From the NCBI GenBank assembly GCA_946902985.2, contig OX336388.2, positions 1,507,738,545 to 1,507,802,544 on the forward strand: 64,000 nt of DNA, written 5' to 3'. Position numbers and translations under genes: made by a program. Shown in pieces: positions 11,406 through 22,230 of the stretch (the first letter of the stretch is position 1; every line of letters starts with the position of its first letter). The notes beneath the pieces were generated by a model. The model was given only the letters and a program-made list of their open reading frames with translations, was not told the origin of the DNA and did no database searches. Source of the DNA: Meconema thalassinum. Taxonomy: Eukaryota; Arthropoda; Insecta; Orthoptera; Tettigoniidae.

Positions 11406-14400
11406 ACCCGCCGGGGTGGCCATGCAATGAAGTTCGCCGGGAAATGAACATTTCCACGACTGGAAACTTCTGTCCTTGGGTCCCTGTAAGTGTTAAGAAG
11501 TTGTCGATACCCGCTTTACTGGATTCTGGTGCTTCACGTTCATTTATTCAGCGCTCCATCGCGGAACAGCTTCCTGTTACTCAGATTTGTCCACAAGATG
11601 GGGGTTTAAAATTTTATTCTGCGGTGAAGTCATCTATTTCTGTTTCTAGCGTTGTAACATGTCATATTAAGATATGTGGTTATTCTTGGGATTGGAACTT
11701 CCATGTGGTGGATGACTTATCTACGCCTATGATCTTAGGTTCTGATTTTATGCACAAAGCAGGGTTGAGGCTTGATTTTTCGGATCATTCCTTCAGTTTT
11801 TTGTTTAAATCCAAGGAGCGGTTTCATTTTAATACTTGTGAAGCGAGTGTTCCTTGTAATTTTTCTGGTATCTCTGCTGTTCTAACCCCTCCTACTTTAT
11901 TCACGAGTCAACGTGACGCTTTATCTGATTTGGTGAATGAATTTCCAGATGTTCTCACGTCGGAACTGGGTTCCGCTATCGGCTACGAGTGTCATATTGA
12001 TTTGACTGATGAGGTTCCAGTTAGGTCGGCGCCATTTTCTTGCTCTCCACCCAAACTCATTGCCATGAGAGAATATATTCATGATCTTAAGGCACGCGGT
12101 GTTGTGAGCCCTTCTAAGTCTTCTTATGGTAGTCCAGCATTCCTGGTGCCTAAGAAAGAGGGTACTTTTCGTTTAGTAGTTGATTATCGTCGACTCAATT
12201 CTAAGGTGGTGTTCGACAACTTTCCCCTTCCAACTCTGGAGAGCGCTTTTCAGCATTTTCACGGGGCGAAGTACTATTCCGTCCTAGATTTGAACTGTGC
12301 ATATTATCAAATTCCTCTCGATCCCGAGAGCCGTAAGGTAACTGCGTTCTCCACTCCGTTCGGCCTTTTTGAGTTCAATAAGTTACCCATGGGCATTTCT
12401 ATCGGCGGACAAGTATTGAGTAGGGTTTTGGATGAGTTATTTGGAGATTTAAAGTATTCATCTGTGTTTAACTATCTTGATGACCTCGTGATTTACAGTC
12501 CGTCTTTTGAGGATCACCTGATCCATTTACGTGAAGTCCTATGTCGTCTTCGCAGAGCCGGACTCACTGTTAACCCGGACAAAATCTCTTTGGCTTCAAA
12601 GCAAATCAAATTTTTAGGTCACATTCTTTCGGATGTGGGCATAGAAGTGAACCCTGAGCGTGTCCAATGTATCCAAGAGTTCCCTACTCCCACGAATGTG
12701 AAAGCAGTCCGACGTTTTTTGGGAATGGCGGGCTTTTACAGTAGGTTCATTAAGGGCTTTTCGGACATTTCAGCGCCCCTGAATTATTTGAAGAAGAAGA
12801 ATGTACGATTCGTGTGGGGCCCCGACCAGTGTCTCGCCTTTGAGAAATTGAAAGAATGTCTTTCTTCTGCTCCCGTCCTTCGAACTCCGGATTTTGGGAA
12901 AGATTTTATGTTACATTGTGATGCGAGTGATGTCGCAGTTTCTTGTGTGCTTAGTCAGCAGGTGAATGGTAATTTGGCACCCATCGCTTTTGCCAGTCGG
13001 ATGCTTAATGATTGCGAACGCCGGTATTCCACTTTCGAGAAAGAAAGTCTGGCTGTCGTATTCGGCTGTGAACGTTTCAGATCTTTTCTAGAACATCGGC
13101 ATTTCATAGTGTATACCGACAATAAAGCTCTGTCCTGGATGCGCTCGCATGTCAAAAAATTGGGACGTATAAATCGTTGGATTCTTCGTCTATCCTCTTT
13201 CAGCTTTGACATCATTCACGTCAGAGGCAGTGAAAATGTTGTAGCGGATTGTTTGTCACGCATGTTTGAGGAACCTCCTCCCATTGTTGAGATCCCCGAG
13301 CCAGTGAATCTTCTCCAACACATTCCATGGTCATTTACTGACATCCGTACGTACCAAGCAGATGGCCCATTTTGTGTCACATTGCGTGAAAAAATTCTCG
13401 GGAAAGATCCTGGTGTATCTGAGTTTTCATTGCGCAATGATGTTATAGTGCATACCGCTCCTCGATCTTCGAAATGTAGGATTTTCGTGCCAGAGAATAT
13501 ACGAAGTATGCTCTTGGCGTATTTCCATGAATCCTGTTTTGGATTACATTTAGGTATGACGAAGACTTTCCATAAAATCTCTCAGGAATTCTTCTGGCCT
13601 CATTTGAAAGCGGATGCTTTTGCTTACGTCCGAAAATGCGTTACGTGTCAACGTTCTAAGCCTGCAAAGAATTCCCGCATTGGACTTCACCACGCTGACA
13701 CGATGTCATATCATAATGAGCGCCTCTTTATAGATTATTTTGGTCCCCTAGTTAGGTCATCTTCTGGTCATAAAGCTATACTTACTGTCGTTGATGGATT
13801 TTCAAAATTTGTATGGTTATTTCCTGTCAGGGAAATCACGACACGTACCACTGTTAGGCTTTTGACCAATCATATTTTTGGTGTTTTTGGTCCTCCAAAG
13901 TTTTTAGTGTCCGATAACGCGAGCGTTTTCCGGTCCAAGTCTTTTAGATCAATGTGTTTTTCTTGGGGAATTGATCATGTCTTTTTGGCACCCTACCACC
14001 CTCAGCCAAATCACGTTGAAAGGTTTCATCGTAACTTGAAGGCTTGCTTGAGTGCGTTCCACAACGCAGATCAGTCACGTTGGGACGCAAATCTTCAGTT
14101 TTTCTCCTTAGGATTTAACACTGCTCTTCATGAATCGACGAATTCTACCCCTTCGGAATTGTTTTTAGGAAGGCGTATTGTTGATCCACTTCAGCTTCAG
14201 TGGAAAATAGATTATCTGGCTGCGCCATCCCGCCGTACCTCAGTCAAAGAAAAATGGGAAGTTGCTGTACGGCATCTGAAAAGGGCACGAGATCGCGTGG
14301 CGTCTCGCTATAACAAGGGTAGGCAACCTGTTTGTTTTCAGGTGAATGACGACGTGCTAGTGCGCCTGCACCCACAGAGTTCGGCCAAGAATAAGGAGTC

Positions 14401-14542
14401 AGCTAAATTAATGCTTCGCTGGAGCACGCCCAAAACTATCACTAGATTTTTAACACCTGTCACTGTTGAATTGATCTCCAAGGAGAATCCCACCGACGTA
14501 TCCAGAGCTCACATATGTCAATTGAAACCATTTATTGTGTAA
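11363..14542 (+). CDS. pol: Pol polyprotein (protease, RT, RNase H, integrase)
   Basis: 1,059 codons open from the first ATG in this frame; translation most likely enters by -1 frameshift at 11378-11384, so the ATG itself may not be used. Order: aspartic protease with LLDSGAS (D54) and ILGSDF; reverse transcriptase with VVDYRRLN and FNYLDDLVIY (YLDD at 371-374); RNase H with HCDASD (D520), FEKESLAVVFG and YTDNKAL; integrase with an HHCC zinc site (HESCFGLH..CVTC), then the catalytic triad D791 (FIDYFG), D851 (VSDNAS) and E886 (NHVERF). Only 34 residues separate the last two, one fewer than usual. No chromodomain is seen at the C terminus. Order and motifs place it in the Gypsy/Ty3 superfamily. 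The frame has no stops, so the element may be active. Confidence 0.95.
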   Translation: MCFASGKRAWVPGLDPPGWPCNEVRREMNISTTGNFCPWVPVSVKKLSIPALLDSGASRSFIQRSIAEQLPVTQICPQDGGLKFYSAVKSSISVSSVVTCHIKICGYSWDWNFHVVDDLSTPMILGSDFMHKAGLRLDFSDHSFSFLFKSKERFHFNTCEASVPCNFSGISAVLTPPTLFTSQRDALSDLVNEFPDVLTSELGSAIGYECHIDLTDEVPVRSAPFSCSPPKLIAMREYIHDLKARGVVSPSKSSYGSPAFLVPKKEGTFRLVVDYRRLNSKVVFDNFPLPTLESAFQHFHGAKYYSVLDLNCAYYQIPLDPESRKVTAFSTPFGLFEFNKLPMGISIGGQVLSRVLDELFGDLKYSSVFNYLDDLVIYSPSFEDHLIHLREVLCRLRRAGLTVNPDKISLASKQIKFLGHILSDVGIEVNPERVQCIQEFPTPTNVKAVRRFLGMAGFYSRFIKGFSDISAPLNYLKKKNVRFVWGPDQCLAFEKLKECLSSAPVLRTPDFGKDFMLHCDASDVAVSCVLSQQVNGNLAPIAFASRMLNDCERRYSTFEKESLAVVFGCERFRSFLEHRHFIVYTDNKALSWMRSHVKKLGRINRWILRLSSFSFDIIHVRGSENVVADCLSRMFEEPPPIVEIPEPVNLLQHIPWSFTDIRTYQADGPFCVTLREKILGKDPGVSEFSLRNDVIVHTAPRSSKCRIFVPENIRSMLLAYFHESCFGLHLGMTKTFHKISQEFFWPHLKADAFAYVRKCVTCQRSKPAKNSRIGLHHADTMSYHNERLFIDYFGPLVRSSSGHKAILTVVDGFSKFVWLFPVREITTRTTVRLLTNHIFGVFGPPKFLVSDNASVFRSKSFRSMCFSWGIDHVFLAPYHPQPNHVERFHRNLKACLSAFHNADQSRWDANLQFFSLGFNTALHESTNSTPSELFLGRRIVDPLQLQWKIDYLAAPSRRTSVKEKWEVAVRHLKRARDRVASRYNKGRQPVCFQVNDDVLVRLHPQSSAKNKESAKLMLRWSTPKTITRFLTPVTVELISKENPTDVSRAHICQLKPFIV
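11378..11416 (+). promoter_or_regulatory. programmed -1 ribosomal frameshift signal
   Basis: GGGAAAC at 11378-11384 lies in the gag frame as G GGA AAC, a canonical X XXY YYZ slippery heptamer, seven codons before the gag stop. Ten bases downstream CCCCGG (11395-11400) can pair with CCGGGG (11411-11416) across a 10-base loop that contains the gag stop codon. Pol lies in the -1 frame relative to gag. The heptamer and stem are seen directly; their use in frameshifting is inferred. Confidence 0.85.
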
Positions 14543-15335
14543 CCTTCTTATCTGCTGTGATTAATGTTGTCCTTTTTCTGCGTAGGTTAGCCAATCATAA
14601 TTTGCTTATGTTATCCAAGGAAGCTAGTATTCATATGGCGTCTCCTTGACCTGCCTATTATTGAACCAATTTTGACCGAGGCAGAGTCAAGTACAAATTT
14701 ACGAGCTCAAGAAAGAAAATAATACAAGACGAAATAGGCCTACATACTCTGTGTAACTTAATATTTATTGTAAAAATATGTATTTTTGCGAATTCGGCCA
14801 GTAGAGAATTTATATTCTATAAATAATGGACACATTATATCGCTTCTTTGTTATTTTAATACGTCACTTTCATGATGGGTATAAGGAGAATGGCAGACTT
14901 CGGCGTCAAAGGGCGAAAGTCTTTTGTTTATGATTTTCGTCCGTGTCTCTATCTACTTTTCTTGTCATTGTAACGCGCAGGCGAACCGTAATACCATTAT
15001 GACAAGCCCAGGGATCGTCAAAGGAAAGCGCGCCTTTGGGGACCCCGAAGGAGTTCTGTCCTGATATTGCGATCGCCGAAGCGATCTGATTATTTTTATA
15101 TATTACTTCATTTTATAACTGTATTCTTTCTGATATGGCTCAATTGATCGAGTGATTGTTATATCGATCACCCTCCCCCCTCATATTTTGTGTACTGTTA
15201 TAGTTGTTGACAAACCACCTGAGTGATAAGGATGTTGTGTATTTTGGAACACTTGGGACATGATTGATTTCAAAGCGGTGGTGCTTAGTGATGTAAAAAG
15301 AAAAATCTTTTATTATTATAAATATTTTTTCTTTT
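14543..15335 (+). other. 3' untranslated region of the Gypsy element
   Basis: About 790 bases between the pol stop and the polypurine tract with no open frame of note. I see no envelope-like ORF. Confidence 0.7.
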
Positions 15336-15350
15336 GGGGGGGTGGTGTGG
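15336..15350 (+). promoter_or_regulatory. polypurine tract
   Basis: A G-rich run (GGGGGGGTGGTGTGG) lies four bases before the 3' LTR, the usual place for the plus-strand primer. Confidence 0.7.
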
Positions 15351-15354
15351 ATCC

Positions 15355-16856
15355 TGAGCCATGTTTAACATCTCTCATTTCTTTATTTTCTTTGGCGGCC
15401 GTCCCGGTAGACTCAGTCGCCATGTGAGATACGTTCTGTCCGGACGTGCCTTGAGGCTCTCCGCCTTATTATTTAAAATGTAATGTTTTTCCTTTTTATT
15501 TAACATTGTTATTATGCCGAAGCCTTCCATTTACTCATGTAAGTAATACATCTAACCTTGTGTCCACTATGCTCATTTCCTAAATTTAACCTTTGTTTTT
15601 GATCTTCGTCGTGTGCTTGGATTTGCTGTGGAACCAATCGAAATGGCGGTCTCCTGTTTTATTTTGTTTGAATCTTCGTTTAACCTTTTATTTGTGCCGT
15701 GAAATATATCTGGGAGTGATTTTGTGAGTGTATGTTTTTCTTGCTGCCAGGTGCATTGAAGTTGTTTTGATTTGGGCATATCTTCAATGGGTCTCCCGTT
15801 GTTTGTGGACGTTGGCGTTTCGACCATTCTCCCATCACGAGGCATGACACCATATATTTTAGCCCTTATGTATTCCCTTCATTCCATGCTTCGTGCAACT
15901 GAATCACGGCGGTAACTTTAAGTAGGCCTTACCGTATTCAGCTCGAACTCGGAACGTAAGTTGGGGACCATATAGGTTTAGCATGTTTTGCTAGACTACC
16001 TACAAGCACGAGTTGCTTTGTGTTTTATTACTGCATCGACGGCTGGCATTTTGTGTGTTTGATTGCGTGTATGTATCATGATATATTTCACGGACACTTG
16101 ACGTCATTTGTTTCTCCTTGTAGTATCTTTGGTTTTTGCATTTCTTTTCTCTGGGGACTGCCAGCTCGATCGCATCCCCATTGCTCGCCACAGCCTCTGC
16201 GACACGCACACAGCCTCTTGTTTTATCTTTGCTATGCTTGTTATTTGTGGTCGTCATGACAACCATCCATCTCTAGGCTGAGAAGTGATTGTTGTTGACC
16301 AGCGACCGGCTCGATTGCCTTTTTGGTCAATTACCTCCTCCCTTTTTACATCATTTTTATTGGAAGTGGCACAGGTATTTATTTTATTTGTTTCCGTTAT
16401 TTATTATTGTAAGTAATTTATTGTTTATAATCATCCTTCCCGTTTGAAAGTGACTGTATTTGACCCCTAGGGTACTTTTTTTGTGTGTGTTATTCTGGCC
16501 GGGTTTCTTTGTGTGTTCGGTTTCAATTCATTAAATTTCCATTTCTTTACCCATGTGTCTTATTTAGTAGTGTTTGGCGATCGGGCTGCTCGCTCTCTCT
16601 CTCTCTTTCTCTCTCTTCAAACCTAGGCCTAACTTATTCTAGCTGTCTAGCACCAGGAGGGTATTCCTACCACTCGTCGTGGGACCACCTTCACGAAGTC
16701 TGGAGTCGCTCGGCACATCTGGCCTGCAAGTACGGGCCCAGCACAGGTCAGAAATTAACATCCATTTCCACTGCGTACTCCTTTCTTTTCTAGTTGGTTC
16801 CAGTGATGCAGCTAGGAGGCACGCCAAGAATATGTTTATTTTAATAGGGCGGTGCA
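15355..16856 (+). repeat. 3' LTR of the Gypsy element
   Basis: 1,502 bp, TG..CA ends, near identical to the 5' LTR; followed directly by the TSD TCAT. Confidence 0.95.
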
Positions 16857-17159
16857 TCATGCAACTGTGCGGCCGGTTGCGAAACATTATACTGCAGCTG
16901 CAGAAAGAACCGCATTGACTGTAGAAATATGTGTGCATATTGTGCTGGACACGGCTGCAGTAATCGGTGTGAAGACTCCGATGAGGAAGTAGAAGAAGAA
17001 GAAACAGAGGATTTCCCAGAATGTAAACATTTGCAACTTCAATAGGCTTATTGTAGATTTTAGTCTTAGAAAATGCTGAGACCTCTCGTTTTGAATTGCA
17101 AAGCTCATCGACGATCTTGAGGAGGCCCGCCACTGACGCGTCGACGTCTCCGATAATTA

Positions 17160-17903
17160 CAGTGAAACCCCTCATATCCGAACCCCGGAAATCCGAAATC
17201 CAGGGTAATTCGAACGAGGATCATTCGACAATTTGAAGTTTGAAAAAATACATGCAAAAAGGAGAAGCTTATTTATTTAGTCATAAAACAATCATATACT
17301 CTGCATTATGACCGCATTTTACATAATTAGTTGAAAATTTAGAAGAAGCACAGTTAGCATAGTGTAAAATTGCCTACATAGAATACTTATCCCATCCAGG
17401 ATTGAGAAACGGAAACTTTGGTTATTATAATTCCGTAGGTAATCACTTTGCTAAAACAATGAAAGAGCAATGGAAACACACAAAATAACACTTAATCTTT
17501 TACTTGAAATCAGTTATCTTCAATATTGTAAAAGTGACGAAAACCTTCCCGCGGAGGCAATTGTGCACCAAAGTCGCACTAAGATGACATCGTTTGGCGT
17601 GACTACTGCGTGTTGTTCTACGAAGCGCAATGCGATGTCAACAGCAGATGCTGCTTCAGTATTGTCTGCCGAAGTTTCTTCTTCCTCACTGTCATTAGCT
17701 ACATTGCCGTCATGTTGACTTTGGACAGGACTCACTATTTCATGTTCGCTGTTTGCGCCAAAGCAGCCTGCCTCGGTCAATGTAGGCTGCAGTCCTATAC
17801 GAGGGCTGGTCATTATGTTATGGATATCTTTCGGCTAATCCGAACAAATTGAAATCCGAACAGGCTACAGCCCCAATTAGTTCGGATTTGAGGGGTTGCA
17901 CTG
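17160..17903 (-). mobile_element. Tigger/pogo DNA transposon remnant
   Basis: Inverted ends CAGTGAAACCCCTC (17160) and GAGGGGTTGCACTG (to 17903) are flanked by TA at 17158-17159 and 17904-17905, the Tc1/mariner-type target duplication. Ends beginning CAGT.AACC are typical of Tigger/pogo. At 744 bp it is an internally deleted copy. It sits inside element 1, to the right of the CXC gene. Confidence 0.85.
17520..17813 (-). pseudogene. Tigger transposase C-terminal fragment
   Basis: The 97-codon frame has an acidic stretch (NDSEEEETSADNTE) followed by SAVDIALRFVEQHAVVTPND and VILVRLWCTIAS. An acidic region, then a helix with ALRFVEQ and a basic ILVRRW-like motif, is how Tigger/jerky-type transposases end. 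The DNA-binding and DDE parts are missing, consistent with the internally deleted element around it. Confidence 0.65.
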
Positions 17904-18345
17904 TATGTATTCCTTATACTTGTTCATTCCTAGTCTTACCAGTACAGATATGTTTTGTTCATTCCTCTAATTTTTATAAGACGTACAATATGTACGTATA
18001 TACATAAGTTATTCTTTCCACATTATATAATTCTTTAAGCGTCTACCTCATTACCTTTCTGCCAATGAATATTAACCAAAGCTTTTTATTTCTAAATAAC
18101 GTTAACTTGATTATTTTTACTATCTATTTAAAACAACTCAGTGTATTATTTGCTTCTTGAATCGTACAAAAACAATCGAAACATTTTTTTTAAATTTAAC
18201 ATAAAATTGTCGTAAGAAGCATACATTGATTGGACTTGAGTGTTGGGAACAAAGCCGGCAAGGTTGAGGGGGAGGAGTGGGAAGAGAAGCATAGGTCTAA
18301 CACAAGGCTAAGCATCTCTAGGAAAAGAAAAACAAAAACAACATA

Positions 18346-18813
18346 AATTCGGTAACTCCGGGGTTCGAGATTTATGCCCATTGTAGCCAAAGTCCAGGCA
18401 ACGAACACCGTGTTTTCGGACTTTTTAGGCGTTTTACAGAGAATAATAATTTCATCATCGCAGTGACTGCATTTTGGCATGGAAGCTGGTCATATTTTGT
18501 CAAAATTCTAAAAAAACAAAAACAAAATCTTTTTTTCAGTGTACCAATTTTTTCCCTGGGTACCTAAAATATTATTCTGCATACAAATAAATATTAATAA
18601 GCCAAAAACAACCAGATTCTGACCACTGGTTCACGATTTATAAGCGTTCCAGGAAAATTCCAGATTTCTCCAGGTTTTCCAGGATATTTCAGGTATCCCA
18701 TAAAGGAGGCCGTGGGACTTTTAGGATTATCTTATTTAAAGGTACTTACAACTATTTTTTCATATCCGGACTTGTTATTCTAAATTTTCGGGTTAAACTC
18801 TAATTGCACTGGG
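18346..18813 (-). repeat. right terminal inverted repeat of element 1
   Basis: Reverse complement of the left repeat. CAACGAACACCGTGTTTTCG near 18397 and AATTGCACTGGG at the outer edge mirror the left side. Divergence between the arms indicates an old insertion. Confidence 0.85.
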
Positions 18814-18913
18814 GTATTGCCATGGAATATAGCGCAAGTGCACTTACTATCCACTCGTTGAGTGTGCACGATTCTTTCAATACGAATAGACCATTAAAAA
18901 CATGTCCAAGATT

Positions 18914-19120
18914 CTATATTTTGACTGGCTGCGTGGCGCAGCGGTTACGTTCTTGCCTGCTGTACCCATGCTTGCAGGAACGAATCTTGGTACAGTCAGT
19001 TGACATTTGAGGGTGCGCAAATGCCAAGGGGCCATGTTAGTAGATTTTCCTGGCACGTTAAGATCCCCTCCGGTACCCTGGCGTCTCTAAAAGCCATAGT
19101 AGTTAAAATAGACGTAAGAC

Positions 19121-19158
<38 letters not shown>

Positions 19159-19165
19159 TATATTT
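18914..19165 (+). repeat. tRNA-derived SINE with ATT tail
   Basis: Head: GTGGCGCAGCGGTTACG (A-box region) and GGAACGAATCTTGG (B-box-like). A body of about 150 bases follows, then (ATT)n at 19122-19157 as tail. It lies about 100 bases outside the right end of element 1. Confidence 0.75.
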
Positions 19166-19985
19166 TGGTTCTGCAGCACCATAAATATATTTTCTTGTTT
19201 TGACCTCAATACGTGTTTACGCATTACACAACGCCATGTGTTTCATTTAAAAATAAATAAACTTAAAAATTGTGAGATTTTTTAAATGAAATATCTCATC
19301 CTGTGTTTCTGATTCCACGTAAAAATAGAGGTCCTGCGGCTTATGATGACGAGATTAACGGTCACGTAAAACTACAAGCTTCCGTTTTCATTTAATAGAA
19401 TTTTCAGAGATTCTAGAAATGATTAGTGAAAAATTTCCGGTAAAAATATGCTACAAGTATTATACTATTTTCTGCCATGGGAAACTAATAGGCTACCCTA
19501 TGTTCACTTCTTCCCTGGCCTGAATATGAAAGATGTACATTTCGTGTAATGACATTTAGTGCTCTCTGTGTGGTGGCAGGAAAAACAGGTGTGCCTGCTC
19601 TAGTTAAGCTACCATTATCTCTGCCTCTCAATTCTTAATGGCATGTGCACTTAGTGCCCAGAAACCTCCTCGAGTATCTCGGCTATTTTTAGTCGGGAGA
19701 CAGGTGTGCCGCTTGGGCCATTAAGAGAATACATACTGTACCAAGGAAAATGGAAATAACAACGCTGCTCTAAAATGTGTTTCGACAATTAAGACCAAAG
19801 ACCACAAGCTTCAACAATCCACGCAAACATTGATCTGTTTATGCGTGAACACGGGACCTCAGTGTTACGTTTTGATATTACGCCCGGTTTTCATCTCCAA
19901 AATATAAGTCGCTGGATTCATCCTTCGGATATACGATACTTCATATTGGTTTCTATGTTATCACTAATTTTCGTTATTGTACTTT
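19166..19985. other. unassigned sequence
   Basis: AT-rich, without gene or repeat that I can name. Confidence 0.4.
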
Positions 19986-19989
19986 TATG

Positions 19990-20885
19990 AGATAGAAAGT
20001 TAATAATTCTTTATGAACTTTCAGGTTGACCACTGCGTGATGTATTCAGCTTGATAAATGTATTACTCTTATGAAATACGCCTTTTCTACCAAGGTTCAA
20101 TATCATCCTGAGTTACTAATTTGTATACATATGATGCTCACCCCTTGGCAAGATTCGTCTTAACTACCCAATTTCAATCTCAGTTAATGTTCTAATAGTT
20201 CGCATACCTGCCATCTTGAATGTATAGAGAGAGTATTCTTTTGCCATGGCCATAATGGGCCATATTTTCGGTTCTACCTTGTCTGTAATTTTCGTTACAG
20301 TAGCTCGTAATTGTGTGGAGTTACTTAGTTTTATGCTCTATAATTTCAAGATGTCGGTCGTGCGTAACATACAGTCTCATCTATTTATCACGTTGGTAAC
20401 AGAGGGTTCTTGAAAAAAAAAAACTATCTGAATGATAAATACTGTGAATATTGTTTCATTGGAACATGACTTATGAATTGTAATGCTTGCGTGATTCACA
20501 CGGCGCCATCTTGACAGAATTTGGCAAATGACCTTGTGGGGTGGGCAGCAGAAATCTTCTTCATATAGACTACTGTAAATTTTTCCAAAATTTAGTAGAG
20601 ATCAGATGATTAGTTAAGTGGTAATTTGAATTATGCTTTAAATATTTGGGTGGACGCCATTTTGTTTTATTTAAAATGGCAGCAACATAAAACATGACAC
20701 TGAGATTTTGCTTGCTAGTGCTACCTCTATACCAAATGTAGTTTAATTCGGTTTAGACCTGTTTGAATTGATAGGGTGGGGAGGGACCTACATAGAAACA
20801 TACACACAGATAGACAAACGGGCAATTGGCCCGTATAGATTTATTACGTTAACTTTATTTTTTTTGAAAAATGTAAAGTACCTAG
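19990..20885 (+). repeat. diverged copy of repeat family T
   Basis: 20500-20760 is one unit of the 290-bp repeat found tandemly at 25021-26260: TAGTAGAGATCAGATGATTA, TTTGGGTGGACGCCATT, TTGCTAGTGCTACCTCT. It ends with a short ACAxACAGA run and AAAGTACCTAGGTA, resembling the AAAGTAGGCTA end of the other copies. Confidence 0.55.
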
Positions 20886-21295
20886 GTAGACTAATATACC
20901 ATCAACACATGAACTATACAATGTGTAAAGAAATAAGTAGGTGCCCATATTTATAAGGGAGTACATGGAGTATATGCACCATATAACAATTGAAGTAAAT
21001 AAAACGATTAGACCTTCCTCTTATTCTTTTGACACCTGTGATGTGGCCATATTAACAAAGACATTTCTTTAAAATGCCACATTTAGTGTGTCTTGTGTTG
21101 TCCCTTTCAGTTTCTTGATTTACTCATCCAACTCTATCGATGGCCATTCAGGGAGACTCGTTTTTCTAACAATCGTCACTCATCGGCCTGTATAAACTAC
21201 TGTACATATAGGCCTATAAGATTGCCCGTCATTGCAGCTCTTTGCTGCATTCTATTGGATAGTAATTACCAGCTCAACTTTTATTTTACTCTTCA
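20886..21295. other. unassigned sequence
   Basis: Nothing recognised. Confidence 0.4.
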
Positions 21296-21640
21296 TTTCC
21301 TCGCACCTCGTGGTGTAGTGGCTAGCACTCTTGCCTATCATCCAGGAGATTCAGATTCAATTACCAGCTCTGCCAAGATATTTAATTCTTATCAGAGGGC
21401 TGACAACCTCGTGAGGCAAAACTGATAAGATACGGGTTTGATTCCCATTTCGGTCATCTTTGAAATAGTTTTCCGTGGCTTGCCATTTCTAATCCACGAA
21501 AATGACGGGATGGTTTCTAAAATTACGGCATGGTCACCTCCATCACAATACTCGCCTCAACTGCAGATAAACACACTAATTCAGAAACCACAACGCTCAG
21601 GTTATCAGACAAACTCTCTGTCTTTATATACTGTATAGGC
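21296..21640 (+). repeat. tRNA-derived SINE
   Basis: CTCGTGGTGTAGTGGCTAGC is an A-box-type start and GATTCAATTACC a decayed B box; a second B-like GGGTTTGATTCCC lies at 21434. The body GTTTTCCGTGGCTTGCCATT and ACGGGATGGTTTC corresponds to the cores of the SINEs at 5219 and 59690. Confidence 0.65.
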
Positions 21641-22167
21641 CTATAACTAAGAACGGCCTTTGGTACTTGCCGGCCAAATACAAGTACATTCATATAATCA
21701 AGATTTCATAATGTAGTTATGTTATTACCATGTTATCTATTAAATCCATAATTTAACCAGCGGTAAAAAAAATATTAAAACATCTCAACAGTAGTGATTT
21801 GATAGCGTATCGTGACATTCATCATATTAAGGAAAGTTTTCCAGTCGGTCGAAACAAATTGAGCCCAGTTATATTAGTCGGGAAAACAAGTATTTGCATA
21901 ACCTGACCTGAAAAAATAAACGAGATATTGTTACAAACTAACACGCTTTTATGTACGAAATGGAGTGCTTTTCGAACGTCAAGCGTTCATCAGTGTATCA
22001 TTTGTGTATTACAGAAACAACACGAGATATTACAACACAATTAGGCCACTAGTTTAAATAGGAACAATTATTGATTTAGAACATTAATAACAAAAACGTG
22101 TAGACAAAATCACTACTGAAGTTATTCACAATAATAATTCAATAGATCACAGGTTACATACTTAAAC

Positions 22168-22173
<6 letters not shown>

Positions 22174-22230
<57 letters not shown>
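22174..22230 (+). repeat. (AAT)n microsatellite
   Basis: About 19 uninterrupted AAT units. Confidence 0.95.

Larger units (their letters stand above)
8532..16856 (+). mobile_element. young, structurally intact Gypsy-type LTR retrotransposon
   Basis: Direct repeats at 8532-10031 and 15355-16856 begin TGAGCC and end GGTGCA (TG..CA). The 4-bp duplication TCAT flanks the element at 8528-8531 and 16857-16860. Internally it holds a PBS-like site, gag, a -1 frameshift signal, pol with protease-RT-RNase H-integrase order (hence Gypsy type), and a polypurine tract. By eye the two LTRs differ by one substitution (9871 G versus 16696 A) and one 2-bp change in a CT run, so the insertion is very recent. 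It interrupts the CXC gene of element 1. Confidence 0.95.
6865..17055 (+). pseudogene. CXC-domain protein gene of the long-TIR element, broken copy
   Basis: Pieces in order: CLFCEEKIDY at 6870 and YHRKCYAYL near 7052 (N-terminal C2HC zinc finger, with stops between); 7166-7471 (101 aa, YTVKHLKYKL..FTELPGERCI); 7515-7721 (LIPPSLQAFIEDLICDIDKI); then past a TAG, GSRSLIDTLHSLGTCASYKE and VFDNAYHNANTLDGHGTFHA to about 8068; then 8209-8433 (FINLEPTNPSCIYTALLYAA); a frame change to TQWGWQE and LLNLM up to 8531; and after the LTR insertion SCNCAAGCETLYCSC..CAYCAGHGCSNRC plus an acidic tail ending near 17050. The same protein, in two longer frames, is at 32569-34278. I recall similar uncharacterised proteins from arthropod and cnidarian proteomes, but have not checked this. 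Function is unknown; transposase is one possibility because the gene is the only candidate between the TIRs. Confidence 0.7.
6181..18813 (+). mobile_element. long-TIR DNA transposon carrying a CXC-protein gene (element 1)
   Basis: The sequence from 6181 recurs in reverse complement ending at 18813, giving TIRs of about 511 and 468 bp whose outer ends are CCCAGTGCAATT and AATTGCACTGGG. Between them lies a decayed gene of the CXC family (6865-17055), interrupted by a Gypsy element (8532-16856) and followed by a Tigger element (17160-17903). Subtracting both younger insertions and their TSDs leaves about 3.56 kb. No clean target site duplication is visible. A second element of the same design lies at 29253-34828. 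Superfamily is unassigned; TIR length alone does not settle it. Confidence 0.75.

Noticed and set aside
16639..17175. 178-aa minus-strand frame
   Set aside because: Runs across the 3' LTR boundary into element 1; it joins unrelated sequences and has no domain.
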